NCBI GenBank assembly: GCA_011763485.2
Contig: JAANSK020277158.1
Location: 1 to 20,799 of the forward strand
Source of the DNA: Isoetes engelmannii
Taxonomy: Eukaryota; Streptophyta; Lycopodiopsida; Isoetales; Isoetaceae
Reading direction: 5' to 3'
DNA length: 20,799 nt
Below, in pieces: positions 1 to 10,200 of this stretch. How positions within the stretch are numbered: position 1 is the first letter of the stretch; each line of letters begins with the position of its first letter. The position numbers and the translations under genes are program-made. The notes under the pieces are model-generated. The model saw nothing but the letters and a program-made list of their open reading frames with translations. It was not told where the DNA came from and did not search any database.

Positions 1-226
1 TTTCCTGCAAATTAGGGAATATATCATCTGCATTAAAACACCTTACATGCTTAGCCTCTATAACAACAGGCTCTGCACAGATTCATCTCCTTTTAGCACC
101 GGGTTCTTCTACTGCTTCCTATTTCCTCTTGATTTTTTGATCTTTCTTGCTGGAATCAGCCTTGGTGGCTTCCTTCTTCACATTCTTGTTTAGCCTGCGT
201 GATTTTCGGAAAGCAGAGGGATCCAT
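1..226 (-). pseudogene. decayed coding-like frame of unknown identity, running off the left edge
   Basis: On the minus strand an ATG at 226 opens a very basic frame (start MDPSAFRKSRRLNK, then a Lys-rich stretch ending KKDQKIKRK). The same frame stays protein-like to the window edge, with segments such as EAVEEPGAKRR and ICAEPVVIEAKHVRCFNADD, interrupted by two in-frame stops. Both stops could derive from CAG and CGA codons by single C-to-T changes, which is my inference. The sequence to the right (227-412) resembles a 5' leader. I do not recognise the family. The Lys/Arg-rich N-terminus would suit a nuclear protein, but this is only composition. It could instead be a chance run of open frame. 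Only the first part is inside the window. Confidence 0.35.
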
Positions 227-1123
227 TCTGGTTTCGGATGGACGGATCACACATAGAATCAAAGGACACAAAATCAAGCAAGAAGCACACAGAAACAAGG
301 GTTTCGAAATCTCCAAAATTCCCTCCCAAAAGCTATGATACTTCACGAGTAGGCACAACAAACCATCATTCGGATGGGTGACGTGTAGCCCATAATAATT
401 ACTTCTTGCCATTTAAATTTAATTCAAAAAAAAAAAAACAATAACGGACCCCTACATGAACTACATTTTACATAATGTGAGGGCTCTTTTTTTAGACACC
501 CTAGCATTCTTTTACCCTAGTATCTACTATGATCACTATCTTCCATGGGGGTTTCACTGCAAGAACTCCAAAAGTTTCCATATAATATGTGTTTTCTTGA
601 AGTCCGTGACAATACTATGTGATTTTTACCTAGTTTCTTGGAAATCCAGCATTTGCAATAATGAAGAGTTTGGGATATTTACTCCAGACATAGAGGTTGT
701 GGAAGACTCAACAGGTGTATCTTAGTGATCCAGGCTGCCACTCTTTTCAATCGGGGGAATCGAGGCTAGACAATAATGTAACCACTATTGTAGCTGAATA
801 TCCATCCAAGAATCACTAAAGAAAAACTCAAGAACTTGGAAAATCCATCAACTAATATTTCTAGATCCAATATAAAGGCTACTTTGATTTCATCCTTCCA
901 ACAAATCAATGAAGAATTGACCAAATCATGCTCAATGGAAAGAGGTAAATGGAGCCTATCTCCTACATATTTAATTAAAGAATATTACTTGTACAAATAT
1001 CACACTCTTTTGAACACCACGCAAAAAAGTATATGAGTAAAGGGATCAGTCTTTAGCCTCATCAACATAGTGTGGTGTGTGGTCACATGTCCAATTGGAT
1101 GCTGCCTAGTGGCGTGACGCTAA

Positions 1124-1179
<56 letters not shown>
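1124..1179. repeat. (ATCT)14 microsatellite
   Basis: Fourteen uninterrupted ATCT units, a simple sequence repeat likely to vary in length between individuals. Confidence 0.97.
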
Positions 1180-1426
1180 CTAATGTTTGGGTGGCAATTA
1201 TTGCCAATTTCAAACCTATATTATTTCATGTAATGTCTTGTGGTGCATTCAAAGGGCAATTCCTCTTGCCAATGCCACATGGTGAGTATATCTTAAACCA
1301 CATCATCGCATAATTATCTCCACCCTAGCATTACGGGCGGCTCGTCAAGCCTTACCCTAAGAAATGTCCTATATGGGAACATTACCCCTATCGTATAGAC
1401 TTAATAGACTTATATTATATGAACAT

Positions 1427-1459
1427 GCATGTTACATGCCACGGCATGTTACATGCCAC
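1427..1459. repeat. 17-bp tandem duplication, two copies
   Basis: The 16-base word GCATGTTACATGCCAC occurs at 1427-1442 and again at 1444-1459, separated by one G. The copies are identical. Confidence 0.85.
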
Positions 1460-1842
1460 TGTAGTCATCCATTGACATAATTGCTAGGCAGATCTTGTCG
1501 CCACAGTATACTTGTAGAAGATTTTTTTTTTTTTTTTTAGATTTTTTACGTGTAGAAGAAGAATCAAATGCTTTACACAACCTTGTATGTATCGGTCCTT
1601 GAATGAAATATATATAGTCCTGAAATAACTTATATATGGTCCTATATGGGGCCACACATATGCCATTTCTTCGGCGGGAACAGTTCTATACGAAGACAGG
1701 GTGTCTTTGTCTGCAGCCAAAAAATATTCCAAGGCTGGAAAAACATAAGCAATTCCTGAAGCCTGACGTAGGAGCGAGCTGTTTACGCTTACACACTATA
1801 CGGAAGCATCATGCTGCCGATCCACTACGGTGACTACCTTTT

Positions 1843-1848
1843 TATACA
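1843..1848 (+). promoter_or_regulatory. possible TATA element of the hydrolase gene
   Basis: A TATACA word after a T-run lies 65 bases before the chosen ATG at 1908. This would place transcription start near 1875 and give a leader of about 35 bases. A TGACGT word at 1764-1769 and CCACGT at about 1862-1867 are bZIP-type core words. All of this is weak, and no other promoter evidence is visible. Confidence 0.25.
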
Positions 1849-1907
1849 GTTTCTCCTTTTCCCCACGTTTTACTTATTTGCCAGAATTCGAGCTGGAATC
1901 AAGCGTA

Positions 1908-4900
1908 ATGGCATTGCATACAATGATCCATACAGTAAGATGCCCATCTGTTTTTTGGTCCACCGGATCATCTGGCACATGGGCAGTTTTTGATAATACT
2001 CTAGCTACAAGAGTTAGAAATTTGAGAGGCAAGGAGTCTGTTCAGTTTACCACTCTCTGTTGCTCCACACCCATGTCTTCAGAAGCGATCACATCGCAAT
2101 TTCGCAATACCCCTCTGCTAGTAGAACGCAATAATATGATGCATGAACATCAAATAGAAGAGGTACGATTTTCTTATGTGTTCTGAAGCTTTTTCTGTCC
2201 GAAGCACTAAGAATGATGATCTCATTGTGTGTTATTTGTTGTTAAGCAAACTACAGGCCAAATTGCGCATGGGGAAATTTATTGCGCAAGTAGAAACTCA
2301 TGAAGATTTAAGACCGGGTGCCAATCCCTACTATCTTCTGCATGAAGCTGGTGATTTGGTGTATGGAACTGTACTTATTTTCCATGGCTTTTCTGAATCA
2401 CCCAAACAATGCTTCTTTCTTGCCCAGTATTTGTTTGAGAATGGTTTCAATGTGTACCAGCCAGCTCTTGCTGGCCAGTGTCTGGGCAAACCCGATAAGA
2501 ACTGGCCCAGGGTAAATTTCCAATTTCATGATCACCCTTGAGCATATTGTTAAGTCCTAATATGTTGCTTAACTTTGTGTAGTTGGACCTCAAGCCACAG
2601 TGGAAAGAACCAATTCTGCAAAAGTTCTTCTCAGACTCAGTTTTGTCAGAAGCTCTGGAATCTCCAAACCCTTTTGCTCTTAGATCACCTGATGAGGTGA
2701 GATTCGCATTCCTGCATATGGGGCCATGAATTAGGAACATTAGTCTAACTCCAATGGATTTCCTACTTCTGCATGTCGCCGCTCATCTACTTTGTGACTA
2801 ATTCATAGCTGATGCAAAGGCTTCTAAGTCTTTCTCCAGACATGATGGACATAGTCACTGCTATCAATACTGGTGATCATGTTGAGTCCTTTCAAAGGTA
2901 CAAACTCTCCCTTAAATAGATCGAAATTACTGTTTGGAATTATCATGATAGACGATCAGTTAAGTAGTGGAGTCACACACTTCTTGTTCTTAAACATAAA
3001 GATCGGAAGGACTACTCCTTCTGAACTGAAATGCAGTTACGCACATGTTTTACTGACTATGGGCTCATAACTAAATAATCCTTCTGAACTATTGCACATC
3101 TAAAGTCTAGCTAGAAAGCCGTCTATGAGCAAGGAAGAATCTAGCTCTGTTTTGCTTTGTATTAGATTGTTGGGCAATACATCAAACAATCTCCCCCCAA
3201 AAAATGCATTCCTAAAACCTAATGTCACAGAGGAAGTTCTATTCAACGTCCAGGCTCCCTGAATATTCATTTATCTCACGGCTACCTGGATATTCATCTA
3301 TCTCCCAATGTATGATGTGCAATGGAATAATCGAGTGCCTTCTCATATCAGAAGAGAGTCTTTGATGGCCCTTTTGTGCCTTGAAATGGCGTTAACCTAT
3401 GCATATATATGGCACTGCTTGGGAAACTGCAAAGGTTAGCATTAAATTCGTGAAGCAAAATATCATGAAGCGCAAAAAGTTTGCACACATAATCATTTTG
3501 GCAAGCAATATATGAGGCACAGAAGGTTTGCAAATTGCATGCTGAAACCTTTTTAATTGAAATGTTTTTTCATCATCCCTTATATCAACTCCCCGAATTG
3601 TAAAGGTTTTATTGGTAGCATGTCAAATAAAAGCATCATGAAAGTGGCAATGAGCTCATATGAGCATCATCAAAAGCACACTCGATCGCATTATTTTTTC
3701 TGGTAAAGCAGAGAAGGTTTTTACCAGAAAAAGATGTTGCATGCAAACCAAATTACCAGAGGAGTTACATTTTGTTAGGAGGTGTCTCTATGACCAGCAT
3801 ACCATCCCTCTACCCCCTTGTTCCTTGTGGTGCTTTAGCTTTTCTCTGCATCGCAGCAAAAGACAATAAATCAGCAAAGCACAGATGTGAACCCCATAAC
3901 TATAATAAAATCTTGTTGCATTCCTTCCTGCCTGACAGAGACATGGTCACGTTGTGTATAGTACTTCCAGGCTAGAGACAAGGCCAGTTTGTCTACCAGA
4001 AAGTACTCTTCCAGACTATATTGATATAGCATGATACACTTATTCTGGTGCAATTTAGTATCATCAAATGGACCAACAAAGATCGGTGAAGTCCAATCAC
4101 CAATAGACCAAGACCTAGATTGTCAAAATGGAGTCATTACTGCCCTCTCCAACTGCACAAATTAAGGCATAGATATATCTTTTTGCGTGGTAATCCTTCC
4201 TGATTATTACAGATATTTCGATTCTTCTCATTTGAGATACCTTCGTGAGGCTGAAGAACATTTGGAAGAAGTCAGCGCTCTGCCTGGTCCTGTTTTTACG
4301 GTTGGAATATCTGTTGGTGGAGCTGTTGCTTTATCTCTTGCTGTTGCTCATCCAGATAAGATATCAAAAGCAGTGGCTTATGCCCCATTCGTAAAGGTTT
4401 ACTACTCTGCCCTTATGCAACATATATATGAACACTTTTCTAGATAATTTGTGTATGAATGTACTGATGTAATTTCCTTTGCAGGGAATAAATGAAGCGA
4501 TGCGGCAATTTATCCTTCTAACAGGCCCATTGGATTTGAAAAAGACAGGATGGGATCCTGCACTGCAGTTCACCCTGGCATGTGTTGCTGCAATTGATGT
4601 GTTTGGAAGTCGACTACGACAGCAATCTTCACTGGAGACATTATCAAGGATTCCCACTTTTACAATGTATACAGAGAATGAAGATGCAGTTGATGTTGCA
4701 GCTAGCCAAGAATTTCTTGCAAACTTAGTTGCACTTTCAGGTGTCTATTCTTAGTGTCAGATTGCAAGCTTCTATTGCTTCTTTTCTAGCATTACACTGA
4801 TGTTTCTGATTGAGCTTACTTAATCATTCACTAGGATTCTCTAAATACCTGGCAAATGATAGACAGGCTTCAAGTAAGAACATGACGACCAGAGAAAGGA

Positions 4901-7447
4901 TGAAGAAGATGAACACTCAAAATGCGAGAAAGCAAATTGATATTAAATGATCTGGGCGTGTCCTAGTCTTATGACCACTAATTCTGCTACCTTTATATTA
5001 GCTTCTAGCACTACTACTTCATTAACTTATTCTAATTTAATGCTAGCTTCACAGTACATACCATAGTCAGCCTTAAAAGTGTCAAAAGAGGTGCCAATCC
5101 AGCACATAGATACGTCCTCATGATGGCATGATAGTACTATGGTTCTTGATCTGACTTGACTTTTTAACCTTTTTCCAGAGCTTGCAGTACGGCACATTCA
5201 CATTATTGGCATGCTTGAGTATCAAGATGTGATATGCTATAGAAGATAGCAATTCTGAGTAATATAAATATTTTGCTCGGGCCATAGTTTCTTTTGCATC
5301 TTGAACACTATTACTATTAAGATGGAAAATTCTTGCATGTATGTTCCCTTGTATCTCCATTCTAGAAGTGCATGTTAACATGTTTTCTATGCTTTACTCA
5401 GCAAAAACTGGGATCCCACATTTTGGATCAACATACGAGAAGCTTGAGAAAGTTCCCCACCCCATGGTCCACCCAACTCAAGTGAGTGTTTTCCATCTGC
5501 CTCTGTCAACTTTGGTGTTCGTAGTAAAAAACCTTTGCAAAGTAAGATGAATGAAAGGATCTATTAGAGATGCAGGAAAGGTTAAAATAAGTCATGGCAT
5601 CAATAAATTTATTATTTTCTTCCCTCTGTTCATTGTACCACGTCCTTAGCTTGGATGTTACATAAATATTATGCCCACCCCTTGGCAGCTGCAAATACTG
5701 ATCTCACACTTTCAAGCAACGGTTTTATTTTTTTAATTTATGCTATATTGCTGCATATTATTGAGATGGTAAAGAACACAGAGTGCCAATTACATAAGAA
5801 GAAATATAATGAAGTCATTCAAAAAGGATGACATTCTATACTCTCTCTGAACTAACAACTCAGTGTTTCTCATTGTTAAGCTCAAATATTAGCATGTCAA
5901 TTTCTTTCGAACATGATCAGATTAGAGGCTTTTATAGCAATTAGCCATCTTCTATTCTTACCAACCTTGGCCATTAAAGCACTATCGCAAGTAGCATTCG
6001 CTTAATTTCTCTCAAAGAATATTACGCCTTAATTTTCCTGTACTAAAACGACAACCAGCTGTATAATGTGAGTGTTTGGATTGGAAAACGTTGCATCCCG
6101 TCACATCAAGCATGATTATCCTGTTTATTTCAACTGAAGGAGTTGAACACCAACCCACCAATCCAGTTAAGAATGTCGCTGCACATTTTCGTCATGCTCT
6201 GTTCTGCAGTAGGCTAACATCTAAATAGGCCCTTCTTACTGAGGTCATACCTTATCACATCCAATAACAAGATCATATAATCCATTGGGCTCATGAACTT
6301 TACCATACAACTCTCCATGAGCTCTATTACTTACTGTTTGCTTGTGAAATGGAAGTATATATGGAAGCAACCAAATGTTCTGGCTTTTCTTTGAATAATA
6401 CCTGCATGCCAACTGTGCTGCCATGTATAAGCTGCCATTACAACACCTTATATCTTGCCAGATCTGGTATTTTAGCAACTCCACACTCCTTCAAGATATT
6501 TAGGAAACGCATAAGCGTAAGATATTTTGATGCTCCAAGCGAGCTAACGGTTATATGACATAAATCAGAATGAATTAATTTCAACGGCATTGCGATTGCT
6601 TTGGATGCTACACCAAGCAAGTTAACATACTGCAAATGTATTATCGATTTATCCTCCCCTTTGATGTGCCAAGCTGTAGTTTAACTCCTAGTTCATATGG
6701 TGTTAAAACATCCATACTTTGTGACGAAGTGCATAAATTATTTCTGCTGAGATGTATTGCATTACATTGCTGCAAAACATTGATCCTAAATAGATAATGA
6801 AGGTATGATATTATCCACATATAAAACAATGATTCAGAACTTGTCCATGTTCAATTCTTTATTAAAGATTTATGCTGCTTTTGAACCCCTCAAGAAGACC
6901 TTTGTGGATCTTAGCACACCAGCATCAAAGACCTTTTAAAGTAATTTTGTTGGAAGAATCTAGGGTATTTTTCCTGCAGTGGTTCCTGTAGGCAGAAGAG
7001 TGAATAATTATTCGGAGGTCTTCATTGAACCGGCATTAATTTGGCAGAACCTGGTGATAAAGAGATAGTTGGTTGCAAATGATCCATTCAAATCCATTAT
7101 GTGTCTTCTGAGCATATACTTTTCTTTTCTGTATGTCATATTTTAGACATAATGGCACATTTATTAAAAAACTTAAACTTCACTACGTAATTTAAACGAG
7201 TTCCAAACACATGAAGCAAAATTTCAAATCTCTACTCTGGGTAAAATAAACTTTGATGCAAACATCATGCGTGCATGCATTTTAAATTGTTATAATGTCA
7301 TTGCAGGTTAGTCAAGGGATGACGAATAAATATTGGGCAACCCTTTATCAAGAGACATTCAGGTTTTTGACACAAGGCGTTGTAATTGAAGATCAGCTCC
7401 ACTGTCTTCAAGTAGATAAATCTATGCCAAGAGTTCCATCTGTTTAG
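1908..7447 (+). CDS. alpha/beta hydrolase fold protein, eight exons, probably plastid-targeted
   Basis: Coding exons: 1908-2162, 2257-2511, 2583-2696, 2809-2897, 4213-4396, 4485-4740, 5402-5481, 7307-7447 (stop TAG). All introns are GT-AG and the phases agree, giving 457 residues. The oxyanion-type motif FHGFSES is at about residues 127-133. The nucleophile elbow G-I-S-V-G-G puts the candidate catalytic Ser at 271. A candidate Asp is 366 or 369, after the strand PTFTMYTENED, and a candidate His is in VPHPMVH (404 or 408). Residues 1-60 are rich in Ser, Thr and Arg with few acids, like a plastid or mitochondrial transit peptide. The first in-frame ATG (1908, context TAATGGC) fixes the start. 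The fold is clear, the substrate unknown; esterase/lipase or thioesterase activity is possible. Its 3' end faces the Sec61 gamma gene. Exon joins are inferred from splice consensus and reading frame only. Confidence 0.88.
2898..4212 (+). other. intron 4 of the hydrolase gene (1315 bp)
   Basis: The donor is AG/GTACAA and the acceptor TTACAG/A, splitting an Arg codon. I see no gene inside. The main structure is a hairpin with perfect 13-bp arms at 3695-3707 and 3720-3732. Confidence 0.75.
3695..3732. repeat. perfect 13-bp inverted repeat with 12-base loop
   Basis: The arm TTTTTCTGGTAAA at 3695-3707 is exactly complementary to 3720-3732. It sits inside intron 4, and no matching larger element is visible. 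Confidence 0.8.
4741..5401 (+). other. intron 6 of the hydrolase gene (661 bp)
   Basis: The donor follows CTTTCAG at 4740 and the acceptor is ACTCAG at 5396-5401; the phase is 1. Nothing else is recognised inside. Confidence 0.7.
5482..7306 (+). other. intron 7 of the hydrolase gene (1825 bp)
   Basis: The donor is CAA/GTGAGT and the acceptor TTGCAG/GTT; the phase is 0. The intron carries a short antisense Copia-like fossil (about 6438-6635) and otherwise A+T-rich sequence in which I see no gene. Confidence 0.75.
6438..6635 (-). mobile_element. antisense fossil fragment of a Copia-type integrase region in intron 7
   Basis: The minus strand reads PLKLIHSDLC followed by VSSLGASKYLTL. This matches the start of Copia integrase cores, where an HSDLCGP-like word is followed by a GGSKY-type word. 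The fragment is short and broken. No LTRs were found around it, so I treat it as an old remnant whose limits are uncertain. Confidence 0.5.
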
Positions 7448-7916
7448 TGGGGAACTAAAGAAGCTAGGCACTACAAGAACCTGAGTTGTTAATTCGAATA
7501 TGCCATAGTGGAAAAAATGGTTTGAGGTTTTATGGAAGTTGATTAGTATAGCTGCTGCTGAGATAAGAATGCCTTGGACAGGCAAACAAGTTGTGATCAA
7601 AATAAATAGATATTTCTCAGGTTGCCCTATGTTGCATTTCAGTCTTCTTAGACTATAAGATTCAAGAATTTCTTTCTAAATGGCGTTGTTCTCTTGCCAA
7701 TATCGTGCTTAAAAGGCCACTGAATACATTTTGAAACAAATAGATCTATTGTCTTTGTGAAATACAATATTGCAATGAAAAAATTTCCAGTACACAATTA
7801 CAGAAAAACTGCCATGGTATCACATGGTTACTATTCTTTAAAAACAAACCTAACTTCAAACTGACCATCGAATCCTGGTGGTACAGAAGGAAAGTGATCC
7901 TTGCGCAATTCACAGG
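7448..7916. other. convergent intergenic region, two 3' UTRs
   Basis: These 469 bases lie between the stop codons of two genes that face each other. I see no third gene. The 3' UTRs may come close or overlap. Confidence 0.6.
7601..7606 (+). terminator. possible poly(A) signal of the hydrolase gene
   Basis: An AATAAA hexamer lies 154 bases after the hydrolase stop codon, a plausible near-upstream element. Plants use this signal loosely, so confidence is limited. Confidence 0.4.
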
Positions 7917-8126
7917 TTAACCAGATCCCACAATGATGTTGTTGATGGGGATAAATATAAGCTTCACAAAGAAGCCGATGAAACCCATCACCACAAATCC
8001 AAGCGCTGTGCGAAAGGCGACCTTGGAATACTCCTTGCGGTCGGGTTTGTGGCAGCGTTTAACCAGCCGGATACTGTCCTTCGCAAATTCCTTGACGGGC
8101 CTCACCACAGAATCAACTGCCTCCAT
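7917..8126 (-). CDS. SEC61G: Sec61 gamma subunit of the ER protein translocon
   Basis: This is a single-exon frame of 69 residues, the usual length of plant Sec61 gamma. Sec61 gamma (SecE homologue) clamps the Sec61 alpha channel in the ER membrane during co-translational protein translocation. The cytosolic N-terminal amphipathic helix ([20 protein letters not shown], about residues 14-33) is followed by one membrane segment (about 41-60, [18 protein letters not shown]) and the typical tail INNIIVGSG. From memory, most plant copies have an acidic residue in the DSVVDP word near position 9; here it is DSVVRP, with Arg. The frame is intact. The start codon lies directly against a repeated leader (8127-8186). 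Identification is by motif recall, but the match is near full length. Confidence 0.95.
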   Translation of the reverse strand: MEAVDSVVRPVKEFAKDSIRLVKRCHKPDRKEYSKVAFRTALGFVVMGFIGFFVKLIFIPINNIIVGSG

Positions 8127-8186
8127 TTTGCCGGATTGAGCTCTTGAGCTTGGATCGGGTTTGCTAGACTGAGTTCTCGAGCTTGG
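8127..8186 (-). repeat. imperfect 27-bp direct repeat in the Sec61 gamma leader (33-bp period)
   Basis: Plus-strand 8127-8153 and 8160-8186 match at 22 of 27 bases, and all five differences are transitions. Read on the minus strand, the second copy ends at the Sec61 gamma ATG. It is probably part of the 5' UTR. Confidence 0.8.
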
Positions 8187-8261
8187 AACGAGAAACGCCG
8201 CCCTATATCAGGACCTATCGAGTTAGAGAATGAGATGCGACTGTTTCTTTTAAATTTAGAG

Positions 8262-8289
8262 TTAAAGGTAAAAGGTTAAAGGTAAAAGA
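8262..8289. repeat. 14-bp tandem repeat TTAAAGGTAAAAG(G/A)
   Basis: Two adjacent copies, 8262-8275 and 8276-8289, differ only at the last base. They supply several AAAG (Dof-type core) words in the region upstream of Sec61 gamma. Any regulatory role is inference. Confidence 0.8.
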
Positions 8290-8407
8290 ATAAAAGATTT
8301 CTTTTTCCTTTAACCACAAGGCCTCGCGAGTTATGAGAATCTAACCGTCCCCAACCGTTGGATCTTGAAGGGTTATATCTGTTAATCTACCTAATATCCG
8401 TTTTCAA

Positions 8408-8450
8408 AGAATATTCTGTAGATTATTATAATAATATTTTGAATATTCTC
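8408..8450. promoter_or_regulatory. two heat-shock-element-like dyads upstream of Sec61 gamma
   Basis: AGAATATTCT at 8408-8417 and TGAATATTCT at 8440-8449 both fit the nGAAnnTTCn dyad that heat-shock factors bind. They start 32 bp apart and lie about 280-325 bp before the Sec61 gamma ATG. The words are also AT-rich palindromes, so chance is possible. Confidence 0.3.
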
Positions 8451-8600
8451 TTCTAGAGCATATTCGACTGTAACAAATACTCTGTTTCTCTCTGTTGCGG
8501 CAAAACGCAAGCCCATTAAATTCGGCAGCTGTGTTTCGGCAAAATCATTGCTTGAAGCATGCAATCTTGCCCAATACATCAAATCAGGCAGCCCCATCAT

Positions 8601-8680
8601 GTTCTTGCATCAAATCCACCCTGTTCTTGCAGCTACACCCTGTTCTTGAAGCTCATACCTTGTTCTTGCATCAAATCCAA
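8601..8680. repeat. minisatellite of four units beginning GTTCTTG
   Basis: GTTCTTG recurs at 8601, 8623, 8642 and 8662 (spacings 22, 19 and 20). The first and fourth units share an 18-base word, GTTCTTGCATCAAATCCA. The units diverge in their 3' halves. Confidence 0.75.
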
Positions 8681-8853
8681 CATTTCTACACTGTTCTAAG
8701 GTGATCTTACTTGTCGATTTGCCATAGCCTCCTTTGCAGCTCAAAATTATATAGAAAAGTGGGCAAATACAGAATTATCCACACTGCCAGAAAGATATTT
8801 TTTGATCCCATGCTGCACAACAAAAAATTAACTCGCTCGGCCCTCTGGTTAAG

Positions 8854-8955
8854 GGAGGCCAACCTCCTCTTCTCGGGGGTCATGCAAATAACCCTCTCGG
8901 CCTCCGACCTCGAGGGTTATTTCGCATAACCCCCTCGAAGAGGAGGTTAGCCTCC
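8854..8955. repeat. large imperfect hairpin (43/44-bp arms, 15-base loop)
   Basis: The left arm 8854-8896 is complementary to the right arm 8912-8955 with about five mismatches and one single-base gap. Each arm also contains a small palindrome (GGAGG-CCAA-CCTCC on the left, a close copy on the right), so a branched cruciform is possible. The arms are much more G+C-rich than the flanks. It could be a foldback element, part of an unrecognised LTR, or a small-RNA hairpin. Confidence 0.85.
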
Positions 8956-8976
8956 TCTTCACCCCTTTATTGCTCA

Positions 8977-8998
8977 CTTGGGATCGTTGGATCCCAAG
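8977..8998. repeat. perfect 9-bp hairpin CTTGGGATC-GTTG-GATCCCAAG
   Basis: Perfect complementary arms 8977-8985 and 8990-8998 flank a 4-base loop, 21 bases from the larger hairpin. An intrinsic terminator is not expected in a plant nucleus. Confidence 0.85.
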
Positions 8999-9079
8999 AC
9001 AATACCAAGAATATTCTATCTCGGGGGTTACGAAATTTACACATCACACACATGTACAAAGATATGCTCCCCATACGTG

Positions 9080-9087
9080 TATTTATA
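9080..9087 (-). promoter_or_regulatory. possible TATA box (TATAAATA) on the minus strand
   Basis: Read on the minus strand, TATAAATA is followed by an ACGTATGGGGAGC stretch. It could drive a far-upstream Sec61 gamma start, or belong to an unrecognised repeat promoter whose transcript would run through the hairpin cluster at 8998-8854. No start site is visible. Confidence 0.2.
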
Positions 9088-10200
9088 CATGCACTAATAC
9101 ATCAAAATCAAGGAAATACACAATGAAAACCATGGCGGCTTTGGAAGCACCAAGAAACCTATCATAGATAGACAGAGATAGCATATCGGCAAGAACAGCA
9201 TGTGCCTATCGGCATGAACAACATATTGGCATAGATAGCATACACAGGCGCATGAACAACATCGGATTCTGCAAGCAAAATCACAATTGTAGTATAGATC
9301 AATTTCCAGATCAAACCAAGGGCAAAATCCAAAGCAGCGGTTCTACTACCTCTGCCATTTCTTCCCACCGTGTGCTTCTAAACACAAGCCAGGGTATGAT
9401 TTGCGCCTCAAACGTGAAGGCCCCAGTAAGCAGGAAGTCTGATTTCTTCGCACAGACTGTCCACTTGCTTCAATCAACGAGAAACAAGGAAACAACTGAA
9501 ATTTAACTACACTGAGCAAATTATCTGCACCAGAGCAACTCCGTGCAAATTATTAGCACCAAAGCAAATTCGAGAAGCAACTCCATCCAAATTCATCGGG
9601 TTCTGACCTCAGAAAGGAAGGCACACTCATTTCTAAATGCGAACCACTAAAAAATAAAAATAAGAATTCAAACCCCGTTTTCTCGCTCCACTATTGCCAA
9701 AATCATATTGAAAAGATAATTTGGCAACCTTATGGAGATGCGACTATCTATTGTTTAAATTTGGTTTTCCCGACAAGTGGAAAACTTTTTAGATTCATTT
9801 TCAAGTCAACTTTCCTAAGGTTGTCGGACCTTTGACACCGGAAAACATTCCCGATTAGCTAGAAATCAAAAAGCAAAAAAATAACCTTCGTATTATTTGG
9901 GAGTGGAAGATCTGGTTGGCATGAAGACATGTCGAGGACCTTGACAGCGCAGGATAATATTAGTTTTCCTTAAATCATCTGCCTCCTGCTAATTGTGAAT
10001 GTGCCACCCGACTGGATGCAAATGCGCCACCTTAAAATTGGCCAGTTTAATTTTGGACGATCTTAACAGCATAGAAGTATGTCAGTACCCTAAACTCTGA
10101 TTGGGAGGTTACATGTTTATCAGACTTGGCAATGGCAACAGATGCAACGTATGAATGGCTGAGCTAGCAAGAAAGGAAACCTGGACCATAAAAGGGTGAA

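Larger units (their letters stand above)
227..1907. other. non-coding stretch upstream of the hydrolase gene
   Basis: I see no convincing gene here. Short open frames at 456-725 and 836-1036 on the plus strand lack recognisable domains and splice context. The stretch holds the ATCT microsatellite (1124-1179), a 17-bp tandem repeat (1427-1459) and a run of 17 T (1522-1538). Its last 150 bases probably contain the hydrolase promoter. Confidence 0.6.

Noticed and set aside
456-1036. Two short plus-strand frames (456-725 and 836-1036)
   Set aside because: They show no domain, no codon bias I can see and no link to neighbouring exons; they are likely chance frames.
1522-1538. T-run as the A-tail of an antisense retroposon
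   Set aside because: No target site duplication or recognisable body was found around it.
6641-6829. LYVDN-like word on the minus strand as a reverse transcriptase motif
   Set aside because: It is isolated, and its position relative to the integrase-like fragment is opposite to the order in Copia elements.
8601-8680. CRISPR-like array
   Set aside because: Four diverged units of about 20 bp with no separate spacers in plant nuclear DNA; it is a minisatellite.
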